Below, piece after piece: positions 34,366-42,718 of a DNA stretch of 64,000 bases; position 1 is the first letter of the stretch; each line of letters begins with the position of its first letter. The position numbers were made by a program, and so were the translations under genes. The stretch covers positions 1-64,000 of the forward strand of contig CAZVNJ010000010.1 of the NCBI GenBank assembly GCA_964628985.1, written 5' to 3'. Under the pieces are notes generated by a model. That model saw only the letters and a program-made list of their open reading frames with translations, searched no databases and had not been told where the DNA came from. Source of the DNA: SURF-43 sp964628985 (GTDB taxonomy: Bacteria; Chloroflexota; Dehalococcoidia; UBA2979).

Positions 34366-35171
34366 GCGAGGCCACGTTTCGCGACGAGTCGGAGGATGGC
34401 CAGCATGAGGAGGGCGACGCTCAGGAGGACAAGCGAGATGGCGATGGCACCAGGCAGCCCGAGCGGACCGCCCTCGAACGCTGCAATCACGGCGAGCGGC
34501 AGTGTCTGCGTCCGCCCGGCGAGGCTTCCCGCGAAAATGAGCGTTGCCCCGAGTTCGCCGAGCGCACGCGCCCAGCAGAGCACGGCACCCGCGAGTAGCG
34601 GCCCTCTCGCGAGAGGCACCGTGATGCGGCGAAAGACATGGGCACGCGAGGCACCGAGTGTCCGCGCGATCGCTTCCAGTTCCGGGTCGACCGCCTCGAA
34701 GCCGGCACGTGCTGCACGCACGTACAGCGGGGCCGCGACGAACGTCTGCGCGATCACGACCGCGAGCATGGTGAACGGGAGGGACGCTCCTGTCAGGACC
34801 TCGATTGGTCCCCCGAGCAAGCCCTGCCGGCCGAAGGCGGCGAGCAGGGCCACTCCGGCCACGGTCGGTGGTAGCACGATCGGCAGGTCGAGCAGCGCAT
34901 CGAGCACCGGACCGCCTGGGACCTGCCTCCGTGCGAGGAGCCACGCGACAGGTGTGCCGAAGGCGAGGCTCAGCGTCACCGAGATGGACGTGGTGACGAA
35001 GGAGACCCGAAGCGCGAGGGCGACAGAGGGGTCGCCCAGCGCCTCGCGCGCCCTCGGGTCACCCAGGGCCCGCCAGATCAGGCCGGCGAACGGCAGGATG
35101 AAGAACAACGCGAACACCGTGGCGAGGACGGCGACCGCAAGACCTGACCCAGAGAGACGGCGAGGGATCAT
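34362..35171 (-). CDS. modB: Molybdate/tungstate ABC transporter permease ModB
   Basis: A 269-residue permease with five or six helices and the ABC-coupling EAA motif (VDPELEAIARTLGASRAHVFRRI, in which the Gly is conserved). The N-terminal helix and DLPIVLPPTVAGVALLAAFG are typical of ModB. It overlaps modA by ATGA and modC by GTGA, so the three genes are translationally coupled. Confidence 0.92.
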   Translation of the reverse strand: MIPRRLSGSGLAVAVLATVFALFFILPFAGLIWRALGDPRAREALGDPSVALALRVSFVTTSISVTLSLAFGTPVAWLLARRQVPGGPVLDALLDLPIVLPPTVAGVALLAAFGRQGLLGGPIEVLTGASLPFTMLAVVIAQTFVAAPLYVRAARAGFEAVDPELEAIARTLGASRAHVFRRITVPLARGPLLAGAVLCWARALGELGATLIFAGSLAGRTQTLPLAVIAAFEGGPLGLPGAIAISLVLLSVALLMLAILRLVAKRGLA

Positions 35172-35971
35172 TGAGGAGGCATCGTAAAGCCGTGCCGCAC
35201 GAGGATCGCCCGACCCTCCTCGCTCCTGAGCAATGCGATGAAGGCAGCGGCGGCCGCGGCGTTCCGCCCGCTCGACAGCGGGGCGACGAGGTAGTCGGCC
35301 GTGACGTTGTAGCGTTCCGGCACGGGCACTGCCTGGACCTCCGGTGCCGAGGCGACGTCCGTGCGGTAGACGACTGCGGCATCCGCCTCGCCCAGCTGCA
35401 CCTTCGTCAGGAGAGCACGGACATTCGACTCGCGACTCTTCACGTTCGCCAGGACTCTGGTCTGGAACCCCGGCCCGAACTCACCGCTGTGGTCGGCGGC
35501 GGCGAACGACTGCTGAGCGTACGTGCCGATGGGCACTCCCTCGGCCGCCAGGACCAGGATCAGCCCGGGCTTGGCGAGATCGGCGTAGGAGCCGACGACG
35601 GTCGACCCCTTTGGCTTCGCGATCACCAGCTGGTTCTGCGCGAATACGATGGCTTCCGCGCTCCTCCGTTCTGCTCTCACTGCCTCCACCTGCGCACGAT
35701 CCGCTGAGGCGAACACATCCGCCGGGGCCCCCGCATTGATCTGGGTGGCGAGCGCCGAGGACGACGCGAAGTTGAGCGTCACCTTCGTCCCAGGGTGCAT
35801 GGCCTCGAAGGTTCGGGCGACGTCTCGGAAGGCATCAGTGAGGGATGAGGCTGCCGAGATGACCATTTCGCCGGATAGGGTGCCGCTCGTGCTGGCGGCT
35901 GGCGTCGATGGGGCGCACCCCACCGCCACCACGCAGATGAGCGCCCCCAGCAGGACCCGTAGCGATCGCAC
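35168..35971 (-). CDS. modA: Molybdate/tungstate-binding lipoprotein ModA
   Basis: A 267-residue periplasmic-type binding protein. The lipobox VAVGC places the acylated Cys at residue 19, so it is membrane-anchored, as usual in cells without an outer membrane. The binding-site blocks ISAASSLTDAF, FASSSALATQI and GAPADVFASAD are those of ModA. GTG start. It lies directly after a 50-codon frame and the HD-GYP gene in the same operon; whether it prefers molybdate or tungstate cannot be read from sequence. Confidence 0.92.
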   Translation of the reverse strand: MRSLRVLLGALICVVAVGCAPSTPAASTSGTLSGEMVISAASSLTDAFRDVARTFEAMHPGTKVTLNFASSSALATQINAGAPADVFASADRAQVEAVRAERRSAEAIVFAQNQLVIAKPKGSTVVGSYADLAKPGLILVLAAEGVPIGTYAQQSFAAADHSGEFGPGFQTRVLANVKSRESNVRALLTKVQLGEADAAVVYRTDVASAPEVQAVPVPERYNVTADYLVAPLSSGRNAAAAAAFIALLRSEEGRAILVRHGFTMPPQ

Positions 35972-35972
35972 G

Positions 35973-36122
35973 TCAGCCCGCGAGGCCGCAGAGGATCAGC
36001 ACCTGGCGCGCCGCTTCGGTGGCGCGAGAGCTGGCCCCGAGCGCCGCCGCACCGGTGATCAGGGCAACGTTGGCCCCGACCGCCCACCCCGCCAGCCGGA
36101 TCACCCTCGCCCGCGGCGTCAT
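35973..36122 (-). CDS. Small (49-residue) membrane peptide, unknown
   Basis: A short frame coding MTPRARVIRLAGWAVGANVA and onwards, with one hydrophobic helix (about 9-30) and a second weaker one at the end. Its ATG overlaps the HD-GYP stop by ATGA and its stop precedes the modA GTG by 1 nt, so it sits in perfect translational coupling. I do not recognise it. It could be a genuine small subunit or just a coupling leader between the two genes. Confidence 0.5.
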   Translation of the reverse strand: MTPRARVIRLAGWAVGANVALITGAAALGASSRATEAARQVLILCGLAG

Positions 36123-37642
36123 CCGGGAACCGCCCGGCGCTCGGCATAGGCCACGTTCGCAGCGGCGTACGAACGCTCCCACTGCGCCTGCACTGCGAGG
36201 AACGCCTCGACGCAACGCGGGTCGAAATGGACCCCGGCGTCCCTCTGGATGATGGCCGCCGCCTCCACCGGCGTCATCGGCGTGCGGTAGGAGCGGTTCG
36301 AGCGGAGCGCGTCGTAGACATCGGCGACGGCGGCGATGCGCGCCTCAAGCGGGATCGCCTCGCCTGCAAGGCGATCCGGATAGCCGGAGCCATCCCACTT
36401 CTCGTGGTGATGCCGGATCACCATCGACTCGACGTCAGAGCCGAAGGTGATGCGCAGGATCTCCCAGCCACGGCTGGGATGTTCGCGGATGATCCCAAAC
36501 TCCTCGTCGGTCAGGCTTCCCGGCTTGTGGAGGATGGCGTCCGGGATGCCGATCTTGCCCACGTCATGCAGAAGTGCCCCGGCCGCCAGGCCGCGCAGCC
36601 GAGGCCCCGGCAACCGGAGGTGCTCGCCCACCAGCACGCTCATCGCCGCGACGCGCTCTCCGTGGCCCAACGTGTAGCCGTCGCGCGCCTCGAGTGCTGC
36701 AGCCAGCGTGAGGACAGGCTCGGTGAGGCCGCTGCGCAGTTGCTCGACGGCGTCCGAGACCGTCAGGGCGGTGAAGGAATGTACGGCGCGCCCACGCGAA
36801 TACTCGAGGACGACTCCCCAAAGGACCGCGAAGAAGCCGGCGAGCAGCTGCAGGTGGTAGAGCCAGAACGTGCCGCGCCAGATCGCGCCGAAGTGCAGCG
36901 ACAGTTGCGCCTGCACCAGGAGCGCCGCCCCGAGTGCGACCGCGCCGAACATCTGCTGGCCGGTGCGCGCGTACCCGGTGGCGTAGCGCACCGCTGTAAT
37001 CGTGCCGAGGATCACCACCGAGGCGAGCGTCATCCAGGCGAGGACCACGCTGCCTACCAGCCAGCCCGGCACCGTCTGCGGTCGGACGAGGCCCACGATC
37101 GCATAGAGCAGGAGGAGGCCGACGACGGTACCGAGGATGGCACCGCGGCCGCGCACGATCGCCCGTTCCATGCTGCGCGGCCACTCGACCGTGCTCGCGG
37201 CGAGGAACCCCGCCGAGACGACGACCGCGAGACGGGCTGAGAGCCCGGTGAGGTTGAAGAGCCAGATCGCGGGCGCCGAGTCCGGGCCCGCCGCGAACCC
37301 GTAGCCGCCCGCACCCGTGTAGGAACCGGTGTAATCGCCACTGACGAGGACCCCGGGTGTGGCCAGCCCATGGACCGTAAACAGTCCGGCCATCGACAAG
37401 AACGACAGCGAAAGCATGAGGACGCGCGCATTCCTCGCCTGGAACGCGGCGAGCCCCGCCGCAATGGCGAGCACCAGGCAGGTGATCGCTGCCGCAGAGA
37501 CCACCCAGAAGTGGCCGACCGGAGAGGCCCACTGGAGTGCGCTATCCCAGTCCAGTTGAAGGCGCAGCAGGAGGAAGGCGACGCTGGACGCCGCCAGAAG
37601 CACGAGCCATGGCAGGACGGTCGGGAGCGACCGGCGAAGCAT
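36119..37642 (-). CDS. Membrane HD-GYP domain phosphodiesterase
   Basis: A 507-residue protein. The N-terminal half (about 1-290) has eight or nine membrane helices, perhaps a sensory region; the C-terminal half is a HD-GYP domain with LLHDVGKIGIP (about 357-367), EHPSRGWEIL, RHHHEKWDGSGYPDRLAGEAIPLEARI and VADVYDAL, a full ligand set. It should hydrolyse c-di-GMP to pGpG or GMP. The ATG at 37642 follows AGGGGGA; the frame is open far upstream but antisense to the CaiB gene. It heads an operon with a small peptide and modABC. Confidence 0.9.
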   Translation of the reverse strand: MLRRSLPTVLPWLVLLAASSVAFLLLRLQLDWDSALQWASPVGHFWVVSAAAITCLVLAIAAGLAAFQARNARVLMLSLSFLSMAGLFTVHGLATPGVLVSGDYTGSYTGAGGYGFAAGPDSAPAIWLFNLTGLSARLAVVVSAGFLAASTVEWPRSMERAIVRGRGAILGTVVGLLLLYAIVGLVRPQTVPGWLVGSVVLAWMTLASVVILGTITAVRYATGYARTGQQMFGAVALGAALLVQAQLSLHFGAIWRGTFWLYHLQLLAGFFAVLWGVVLEYSRGRAVHSFTALTVSDAVEQLRSGLTEPVLTLAAALEARDGYTLGHGERVAAMSVLVGEHLRLPGPRLRGLAAGALLHDVGKIGIPDAILHKPGSLTDEEFGIIREHPSRGWEILRITFGSDVESMVIRHHHEKWDGSGYPDRLAGEAIPLEARIAAVADVYDALRSNRSYRTPMTPVEAAAIIQRDAGVHFDPRCVEAFLAVQAQWERSYAAANVAYAERRAVPG

Positions 37643-37756
37643 CGAGTCCCCCTGCACTGGCCGCCGCCACGCAAGCGTAGCGCGGCTCGGGCGGGTGCGC
37701 CTCGGCGGCGTATCATCCGGCCGGCTGGCCAGCGGTGGCCTGCGGAGGGCAGGACG

Positions 37757-40195
37757 ATGCTCGAAGGTGTGCGCGTGTTGGACCTTTCGCGAGAGCCGGG
37801 CGCGGCCTACGCCGCGCGGCTGTTCGCGTTGCTCGGCGCGGATGTGGTCAAGGTGGAGCCGCCCGAGGGCGACCCCCTGCGCCGTCACTGGCCTCGCCGC
37901 GGCGACGACGGCGAGAGCAGCGCACTCTTCGCCTACCTCAATGCCGCCAAGCGCTCGGCGGTCATCGATGTGTCCGTCGATGCAGACCGGGCGACCCTCC
38001 TGCGGCTGATCACAGGGGCAGACGTCGTCTTCGAGGACGGTACACCTGGCTCCTGGCGGGCACGAGGGATCGACTTCGCAGCGGCGATCGAGGCGCATCC
38101 TCGGCTGGTCGTCGTCTCCGTGTCGCCGTTCGGTCAGGACGGACCACGCGCAGGCTGGAAGATGACGGCGCTCACGGCGCACGCTTCCGGTGGGCAACTC
38201 ATGCTCTGCGGCGAGCCTGACCTCCCACCGCTGAAAGTGGCGGGCCAACAGGCGTACTACCAGGCCGGGCTCCATGCGTTCTCCTCCGCCATGACGGCCC
38301 TCTTTGCCGTCTGTCGCGATGGGCTCGGCGACCACATCGACCTCTCGGTCCAGGAGGTGCAGGCCGTGAGCCTGGAGGCGGCGGGTCCCGGCGCACTGGC
38401 GCGTGGGTTCGACGCCGAACGTGCCGGTAACCAGGCGCGCGCAGTCTGGGGGATCTATCCGTGCGCCGACGGCTACGTCGGCGTCGCGTCGATGGCTCGG
38501 CAGACGGGATCCGTATACCGCTGCATCGAACATCCGGAACTGGCGGAGGATCCGAGGTTCGCCGATCTGATCGGCAACCCGGAAATGAACGAGATCGCCT
38601 CGCTGTTGATCCATGAGTGGACGGCTGCGCGCCGTGCCCAGCAGATCTTCGAGGAGTCCCAGCGCCACCGTGCGCCGTTCTCGCTCATCCCCACGCCGCG
38701 CGACGTACTGGAGTGGGAGCCGCTCCAGCGGGCTGGCTTCTGGAGCGAGGTGACGCACGCTCGCCTGGGGCAGCACGTGCTGCCCGGCGCGCCCTTCACG
38801 CTCGACGGTGAGCGTGCACACGCCACTCGTCCCGCACCGCTCCTCGGGGAACATACGGAGGAGGTGATTGCCGAGGCCGGAGCGGCCGCACCTCAGACAC
38901 CACCGAAGCCTATCGGTGCGGCAAGGCTCCCCTTCGAAGGGCTTCGTGTCCTCGATCTCTCCCAGATTTGGGCAGGGCCGTATGGTGCCCGATTCCTCGC
39001 GGACATGGGTGCGGACGTCATCCACATCGAAGGCCCGCAGTTTCCGGACGGGGTGCGCGGCCTCTTCCGGCCGGACGACCCGCGATCGTTCAACAAGGCC
39101 TCGTATTTCAACGAGTACAACCGGAACAAGCGCGGCCTGGCGCTGGACCTCCACCGTCCCGAGGGGATGGAGGCGTTCCGGCGGCTGGTCCCGCTGGCGG
39201 ACGTCGTGATCGAGAACTGGAGCGTGGGAGTCGCGGAGCGCCTCGGCATTGGCTACGAGGACCTGAAGGCGCTCAACCCCCGCATCATCTTCGTGCAGAT
39301 GCCCGGATTCTCGAAGGAGCATCCAGAGTCCGAGCGCGTGGGCTTCGGGCCCACGATCGAGCAAATGGGCGGCCTGGTCGCACTCCAGGGCTACGAGGGT
39401 GGCCCGCCGCATAAGAGCGGCATCTCCTACGGTGATCCGGTGGGCGGAATCACCGCCGCCGGGGCCACTGCGCTCGCGCTGTGGCGGCGCGAGCAGACTG
39501 GGACCGGCGGCCACGTTGTGGTCTCGCAGCGCGACAACGTGATCGGCCTGGTGGGAGAGTTCATGGTCGCGGAGTCACTCGGCATCGACTACCCCGTGCG
39601 CGCGGGCAACCGGGATCCGGACGCCGCGCCCCATAACGTCTACCGCACGCGGGACGACTCAGGGCGCTGGCAGGGCGACGTCGCCGGCCGGCGCGTCCTC
39701 GAATACCACGACACCTGGGTGGCGATTGCCGTGGACTCCGACGCGGCGTGGCAGGCGCTGTGCCGCGTTGTGGGTGACCGGCGCCTCGATGACCCGCGCT
39801 ACGCGACGCTGGCCGGCCGGAAGGCAGACGAAGCCGCCATCGACGCCGTCCTTGGCGAGTGGGCTCGGGAGCGCGACGCCACCGAGGTCGCCGAGGTACT
39901 CCAGGCCGCCGGGGTCTCGGCGTGCCCGGTGTTCTCTGCGCTCATGCTGGCGAACGACCCTCACCTCGCCGCGCGCGAGGCGTTTCCGTCGGTAGTCCAC
40001 CCCGAGGCTGGCGCGGTGCGCACCTCGCGCCCGGTCTGGCGGATGCGCCGCCGTCCAACGCTGCCCCCGGTCCTTGGGCCGCTCTTCGGCCAGCACAACC
40101 GCGAGGTGCTACGCGACTTAGCGGGGTACTCGGACGCCGAGGTCGACGCCTTCGAGGCGAGTGGGGTCATCGCTACCGTCCCGGTAAGGCCATGA
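37757..40195 (+). CDS. Tandem-domain CaiB/BaiF (family III) CoA-transferase
   Basis: An 812-residue protein made of two full family III CoA-transferase domains. The first starts MLEGVRVLDLSREPGAAYAA; the second at about 393 (FEGLRVLDLSQIWAGPYGARF). In the second the catalytic Asp is D560 in YGDPVGGITAAG. In the first the equivalent region reads AYYQAGLHAFSSAM with no Asp, so it is probably inactive, like the N-half of the protein at 7852. AGGA lies 2-6 nt before the ATG. It overlaps cobO by ATGA. Confidence 0.87.
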   Translation: MLEGVRVLDLSREPGAAYAARLFALLGADVVKVEPPEGDPLRRHWPRRGDDGESSALFAYLNAAKRSAVIDVSVDADRATLLRLITGADVVFEDGTPGSWRARGIDFAAAIEAHPRLVVVSVSPFGQDGPRAGWKMTALTAHASGGQLMLCGEPDLPPLKVAGQQAYYQAGLHAFSSAMTALFAVCRDGLGDHIDLSVQEVQAVSLEAAGPGALARGFDAERAGNQARAVWGIYPCADGYVGVASMARQTGSVYRCIEHPELAEDPRFADLIGNPEMNEIASLLIHEWTAARRAQQIFEESQRHRAPFSLIPTPRDVLEWEPLQRAGFWSEVTHARLGQHVLPGAPFTLDGERAHATRPAPLLGEHTEEVIAEAGAAAPQTPPKPIGAARLPFEGLRVLDLSQIWAGPYGARFLADMGADVIHIEGPQFPDGVRGLFRPDDPRSFNKASYFNEYNRNKRGLALDLHRPEGMEAFRRLVPLADVVIENWSVGVAERLGIGYEDLKALNPRIIFVQMPGFSKEHPESERVGFGPTIEQMGGLVALQGYEGGPPHKSGISYGDPVGGITAAGATALALWRREQTGTGGHVVVSQRDNVIGLVGEFMVAESLGIDYPVRAGNRDPDAAPHNVYRTRDDSGRWQGDVAGRRVLEYHDTWVAIAVDSDAAWQALCRVVGDRRLDDPRYATLAGRKADEAAIDAVLGEWARERDATEVAEVLQAAGVSACPVFSALMLANDPHLAAREAFPSVVHPEAGAVRTSRPVWRMRRRPTLPPVLGPLFGQHNREVLRDLAGYSDAEVDAFEASGVIATVPVRP

Positions 40196-40791
40196 CGCCG
40201 GAACGCGCCGAAGAGCAGACGCCCGAGCAGGCTGAGGAGTACCGCCGCTCCCTGCGCAAGGAGAACCGCAAGAAGGGGCTCCTCATCGTCAACACCGGCA
40301 CGGGCAAAGGGAAGACGACCGCCGCATTCGGCCTCGCGATGCGCGCACGAGGCAGGGGGATGCGGGTCGCGATGATCCAGTTCATCAAGCCAGGCACGGC
40401 GAACTTTGGCGAGATCCGCGCGGCGCGCGACCTCGGCATCGAGGTGCAGGGGATGGGCGACGGCTGGACGTGGCGCAGCAAGGACCTCGACGAGTCGGCA
40501 GAGCTCGCACGTGCTGGGTGGGCCCGCGCGCAAGAGGTGATCGCCGCGGGCGAGCACGACATGGTCGTACTCGACGAGTTCACCTATCCCTTGCACTACG
40601 GCTGGCTGGACACCACTGAGGTGATCGCGTGGATTGGTGAGCACAAGCCGGCGATGCTCCATCTCGCGATCACCGGTCGGTACGCGCCAGAGGCACTCGT
40701 CGAGGCCGCCGACCTCGTGACCGAGATGCGACTGATCAAGCATCCATTCAAGGAGCAGGGCATCCGCGCCCAGCCCGGCATCGAGTTTTAG
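40192..40791 (+). CDS. cobO: Cob(I)yrinic acid a,c-diamide adenosyltransferase
   Basis: A 199-residue CobA/CobO-type ATP:corrinoid adenosyltransferase. It has the P-loop NTGTGKGKTTAAFG (34-47), VLDEFTYPLHYGW and the C-terminal KHPFKEQGIRAQPGIEF that closes over the corrinoid. It adds the 5'-deoxyadenosyl group to make coenzyme B12. The ATG overlaps the CaiB stop. Since no other cobalamin-synthesis gene is near, it may supply a B12-dependent mutase in the acyl-CoA pathway rather than belong to a biosynthetic operon. Confidence 0.93.
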   Translation: MTPERAEEQTPEQAEEYRRSLRKENRKKGLLIVNTGTGKGKTTAAFGLAMRARGRGMRVAMIQFIKPGTANFGEIRAARDLGIEVQGMGDGWTWRSKDLDESAELARAGWARAQEVIAAGEHDMVVLDEFTYPLHYGWLDTTEVIAWIGEHKPAMLHLAITGRYAPEALVEAADLVTEMRLIKHPFKEQGIRAQPGIEF

Positions 40792-40805
40792 GGCTCGGAG
40801 GCGCC

Positions 40806-41516
40806 ATGCACATTGCACCGACCGTCTCACTCGACCGGTTCCGGCAGGGCGATACGTTCGAGGACTACCTCGCGTTCCTGGCGAGCCCAGAGAACCTTGC
40901 CCGCGAGGGATACGAGGGCGCAACGCGTGCCGCGACGCCCGGGCGGAGCAACCTGCGCGAGGAGATCGCGGCCTGGTACGCCTCGTTCTCGCTGACGGGC
41001 GCCCAGCGCGACTCGATGCGGCTCCTCGCAGAGATGCCGGGTGGCCCTGCGCGGGTCCTCGTGATCTCCGAGGAGTGGTCTTCCGATTGCCGTCGGGACG
41101 TGCCCGTGTTTCAGCGGTTGGCAGAGGCGGGCGGCCTCGAACTGCGCGTGTTCACACGGGACGGCGCTCGCTACTCCGGGACAGCGGAGCCGGACGACTC
41201 GCCCAACGCGGACCTGATGTCGATGTTCCTGAATCGCAAACCCGGCGGCCCGTACCAGTCGATCCCGGTCGCGGCATTCTTCGACCGGGACGGCCGGTAC
41301 CTCTACCACTACACGGAGTACCCGGCGCTCTACGAGAAGGACTTGATCCAGGCCCGACTGCGGAAGCCGCGGGCTGGGGAGAGTGTGGAGGCGGCGGTGG
41401 AGCGGTACGCCCGAGACTGGTCCGCACTCCGCGCATCGCCATTCTTCCGGATGTGGGCTTCGGCCTGCGCGGACGAGATCATCTCGTTGCTGCACCGGCG
41501 GCTCCTGCCGCAGTAG
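40806..41516 (+). CDS. Thioredoxin-like family protein
   Basis: A 236-residue protein with a thioredoxin-like fold in the middle: ARVLVISEEWSSDCRRDVPVF carries the strand and active-site helix, with only the second Cys retained (SSDC), and SIPVAAFFDRDG supplies the cis-Pro strand. This matches a family of thioredoxin-like proteins with a single Cys, unlikely to reduce disulfides by the normal two-Cys mechanism. It lies 14 nt after cobO in the same direction and converges with the acyl-CoA dehydrogenase genes. Confidence 0.78.
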   Translation: MHIAPTVSLDRFRQGDTFEDYLAFLASPENLAREGYEGATRAATPGRSNLREEIAAWYASFSLTGAQRDSMRLLAEMPGGPARVLVISEEWSSDCRRDVPVFQRLAEAGGLELRVFTRDGARYSGTAEPDDSPNADLMSMFLNRKPGGPYQSIPVAAFFDRDGRYLYHYTEYPALYEKDLIQARLRKPRAGESVEAAVERYARDWSALRASPFFRMWASACADEIISLLHRRLLPQ

Positions 41517-41543
41517 GCAGCAGCCGGGGCGCCTCGCAGGTGT

Positions 41544-42674
41544 CTACGCCGTGGCTGGGACCACCGTCGCCGGGAGCAGTTCGCCCAGGCGCTTGCGGTG
41601 CCAGCGTGGGTCGCCGAGCGCGTGGTAGAGCGAGCGCGAGGCTCGCGTGTACTGCGTGAGGCCGTACTCGCGCATCACCCCGATGCCCGCGTGTACCTCG
41701 TGGGCGTAGTTCGTCGCCTGCAGGTACCCCTCGCTCGCGCACACTTTCGCGAGGTGCACGGAGATCTCCGCGTTCGGCTTGGCGGCGTCGAGTTTCCAGA
41801 GCGCCTCGTAGGTGGTCCAGCGCGCGCCGTCGAGATAGTTCACCATCTGAACGATGTGCGTCTGGACGTGCTGGAACCGGCCGATCGGCTGGCTGAACTG
41901 GCGGCGTCGCCGGCTGTAGGCGACAGACATCTCGTAGACCGCCTGTGCCCCGCCCACCATCTGGGCGCAGAGGATCGGTGTCGCGCGCAACATCGCGCGC
42001 TCGAGTGCGGCCTCGCCTCCCGGGAGGACTGCCTCGGCCGGCACTTGCACGCCATCGAGCTTCACCGAGCACTCGCCGGTGAGGAACCCGCTCATGCGTC
42101 GGATGCTGACGCCCGGTGCCTTCGCGTCCACCAGCAGGAGGACGATGCCGAAGTCGGCCCGCGCCACCACGATGAGGTGGTCGGCGGTGTGGGCGTCGAA
42201 CACGAACAACTTGGTGCCGGTGACGGTGTACCCACCACCGTTCGCTGGCACCGCTCGCGCCTGCACGCCGGCGGTGCCCCAGCCCCACTCGGGCTCGGTC
42301 AGCGCGAGAGTGCCGACGGCCTGCCCGGCGGCGAGGGATGGCAGGTAGCGCTCACGCTGGGCGTCGCTCCCGGCCTCGAGGAGGACGAGCGGCGCGAGGA
42401 CTCCGGAACTGAAGAAGGGCCCGGGCACCGGGCCACCACCGAGACCTTCGAAGACGACGGCGGCATCCGTCAACTCTCCGCCGGAGCCTCCGTATGCCTC
42501 GGGCGTGACCATCCCGAGCCAGCCGATCTCCGCAGCGGTGCGCCACATGTCGATGGAATAGCCGGTTTCGCTCTGTTCGAGTTCGACGATGGCGTCGCGC
42601 GTAGCCGATCGTGCGAGGAAGTCCGTCACGCCCTGCTTGAGCATCTGCTGCTGTTCATTGAGTGAGAGGTCCAT
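41544..42674 (-). CDS. Acyl-CoA dehydrogenase family protein
   Basis: A 376-residue flavoprotein of the acyl-CoA dehydrogenase fold: N-terminal helical domain, middle beta-domain with LALTEPEWGWG and GTKLFVFDAHTADHLIV, and C-terminal helical domain with YSRRRRQFSQPIGRFQHVQ and AHEVHAGIGVMREYGL. It would introduce an alpha,beta double bond into an acyl-CoA using FAD. It follows the second dehydrogenase gene by 44 nt; the two may form a heteromer, as in steroid or bile-acid side-chain oxidation, but that is inference. The ATG at 42674 gives the usual start MDLSLNEQQ. Confidence 0.88.
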   Translation of the reverse strand: MDLSLNEQQQMLKQGVTDFLARSATRDAIVELEQSETGYSIDMWRTAAEIGWLGMVTPEAYGGSGGELTDAAVVFEGLGGGPVPGPFFSSGVLAPLVLLEAGSDAQRERYLPSLAAGQAVGTLALTEPEWGWGTAGVQARAVPANGGGYTVTGTKLFVFDAHTADHLIVVARADFGIVLLLVDAKAPGVSIRRMSGFLTGECSVKLDGVQVPAEAVLPGGEAALERAMLRATPILCAQMVGGAQAVYEMSVAYSRRRRQFSQPIGRFQHVQTHIVQMVNYLDGARWTTYEALWKLDAAKPNAEISVHLAKVCASEGYLQATNYAHEVHAGIGVMREYGLTQYTRASRSLYHALGDPRWHRKRLGELLPATVVPATA

Positions 42675-42718
42675 TGGGCGGCTCCGAGACGAGTCTGTGG
42701 CTGGAAGCGGGTGGCGGG

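Noticed and set aside
37643..39514. Upstream 624-codon extension of the HD-GYP frame
   Set aside because: Antisense to the CaiB fusion; a good ribosome-binding site lies at the ATG at 37642.
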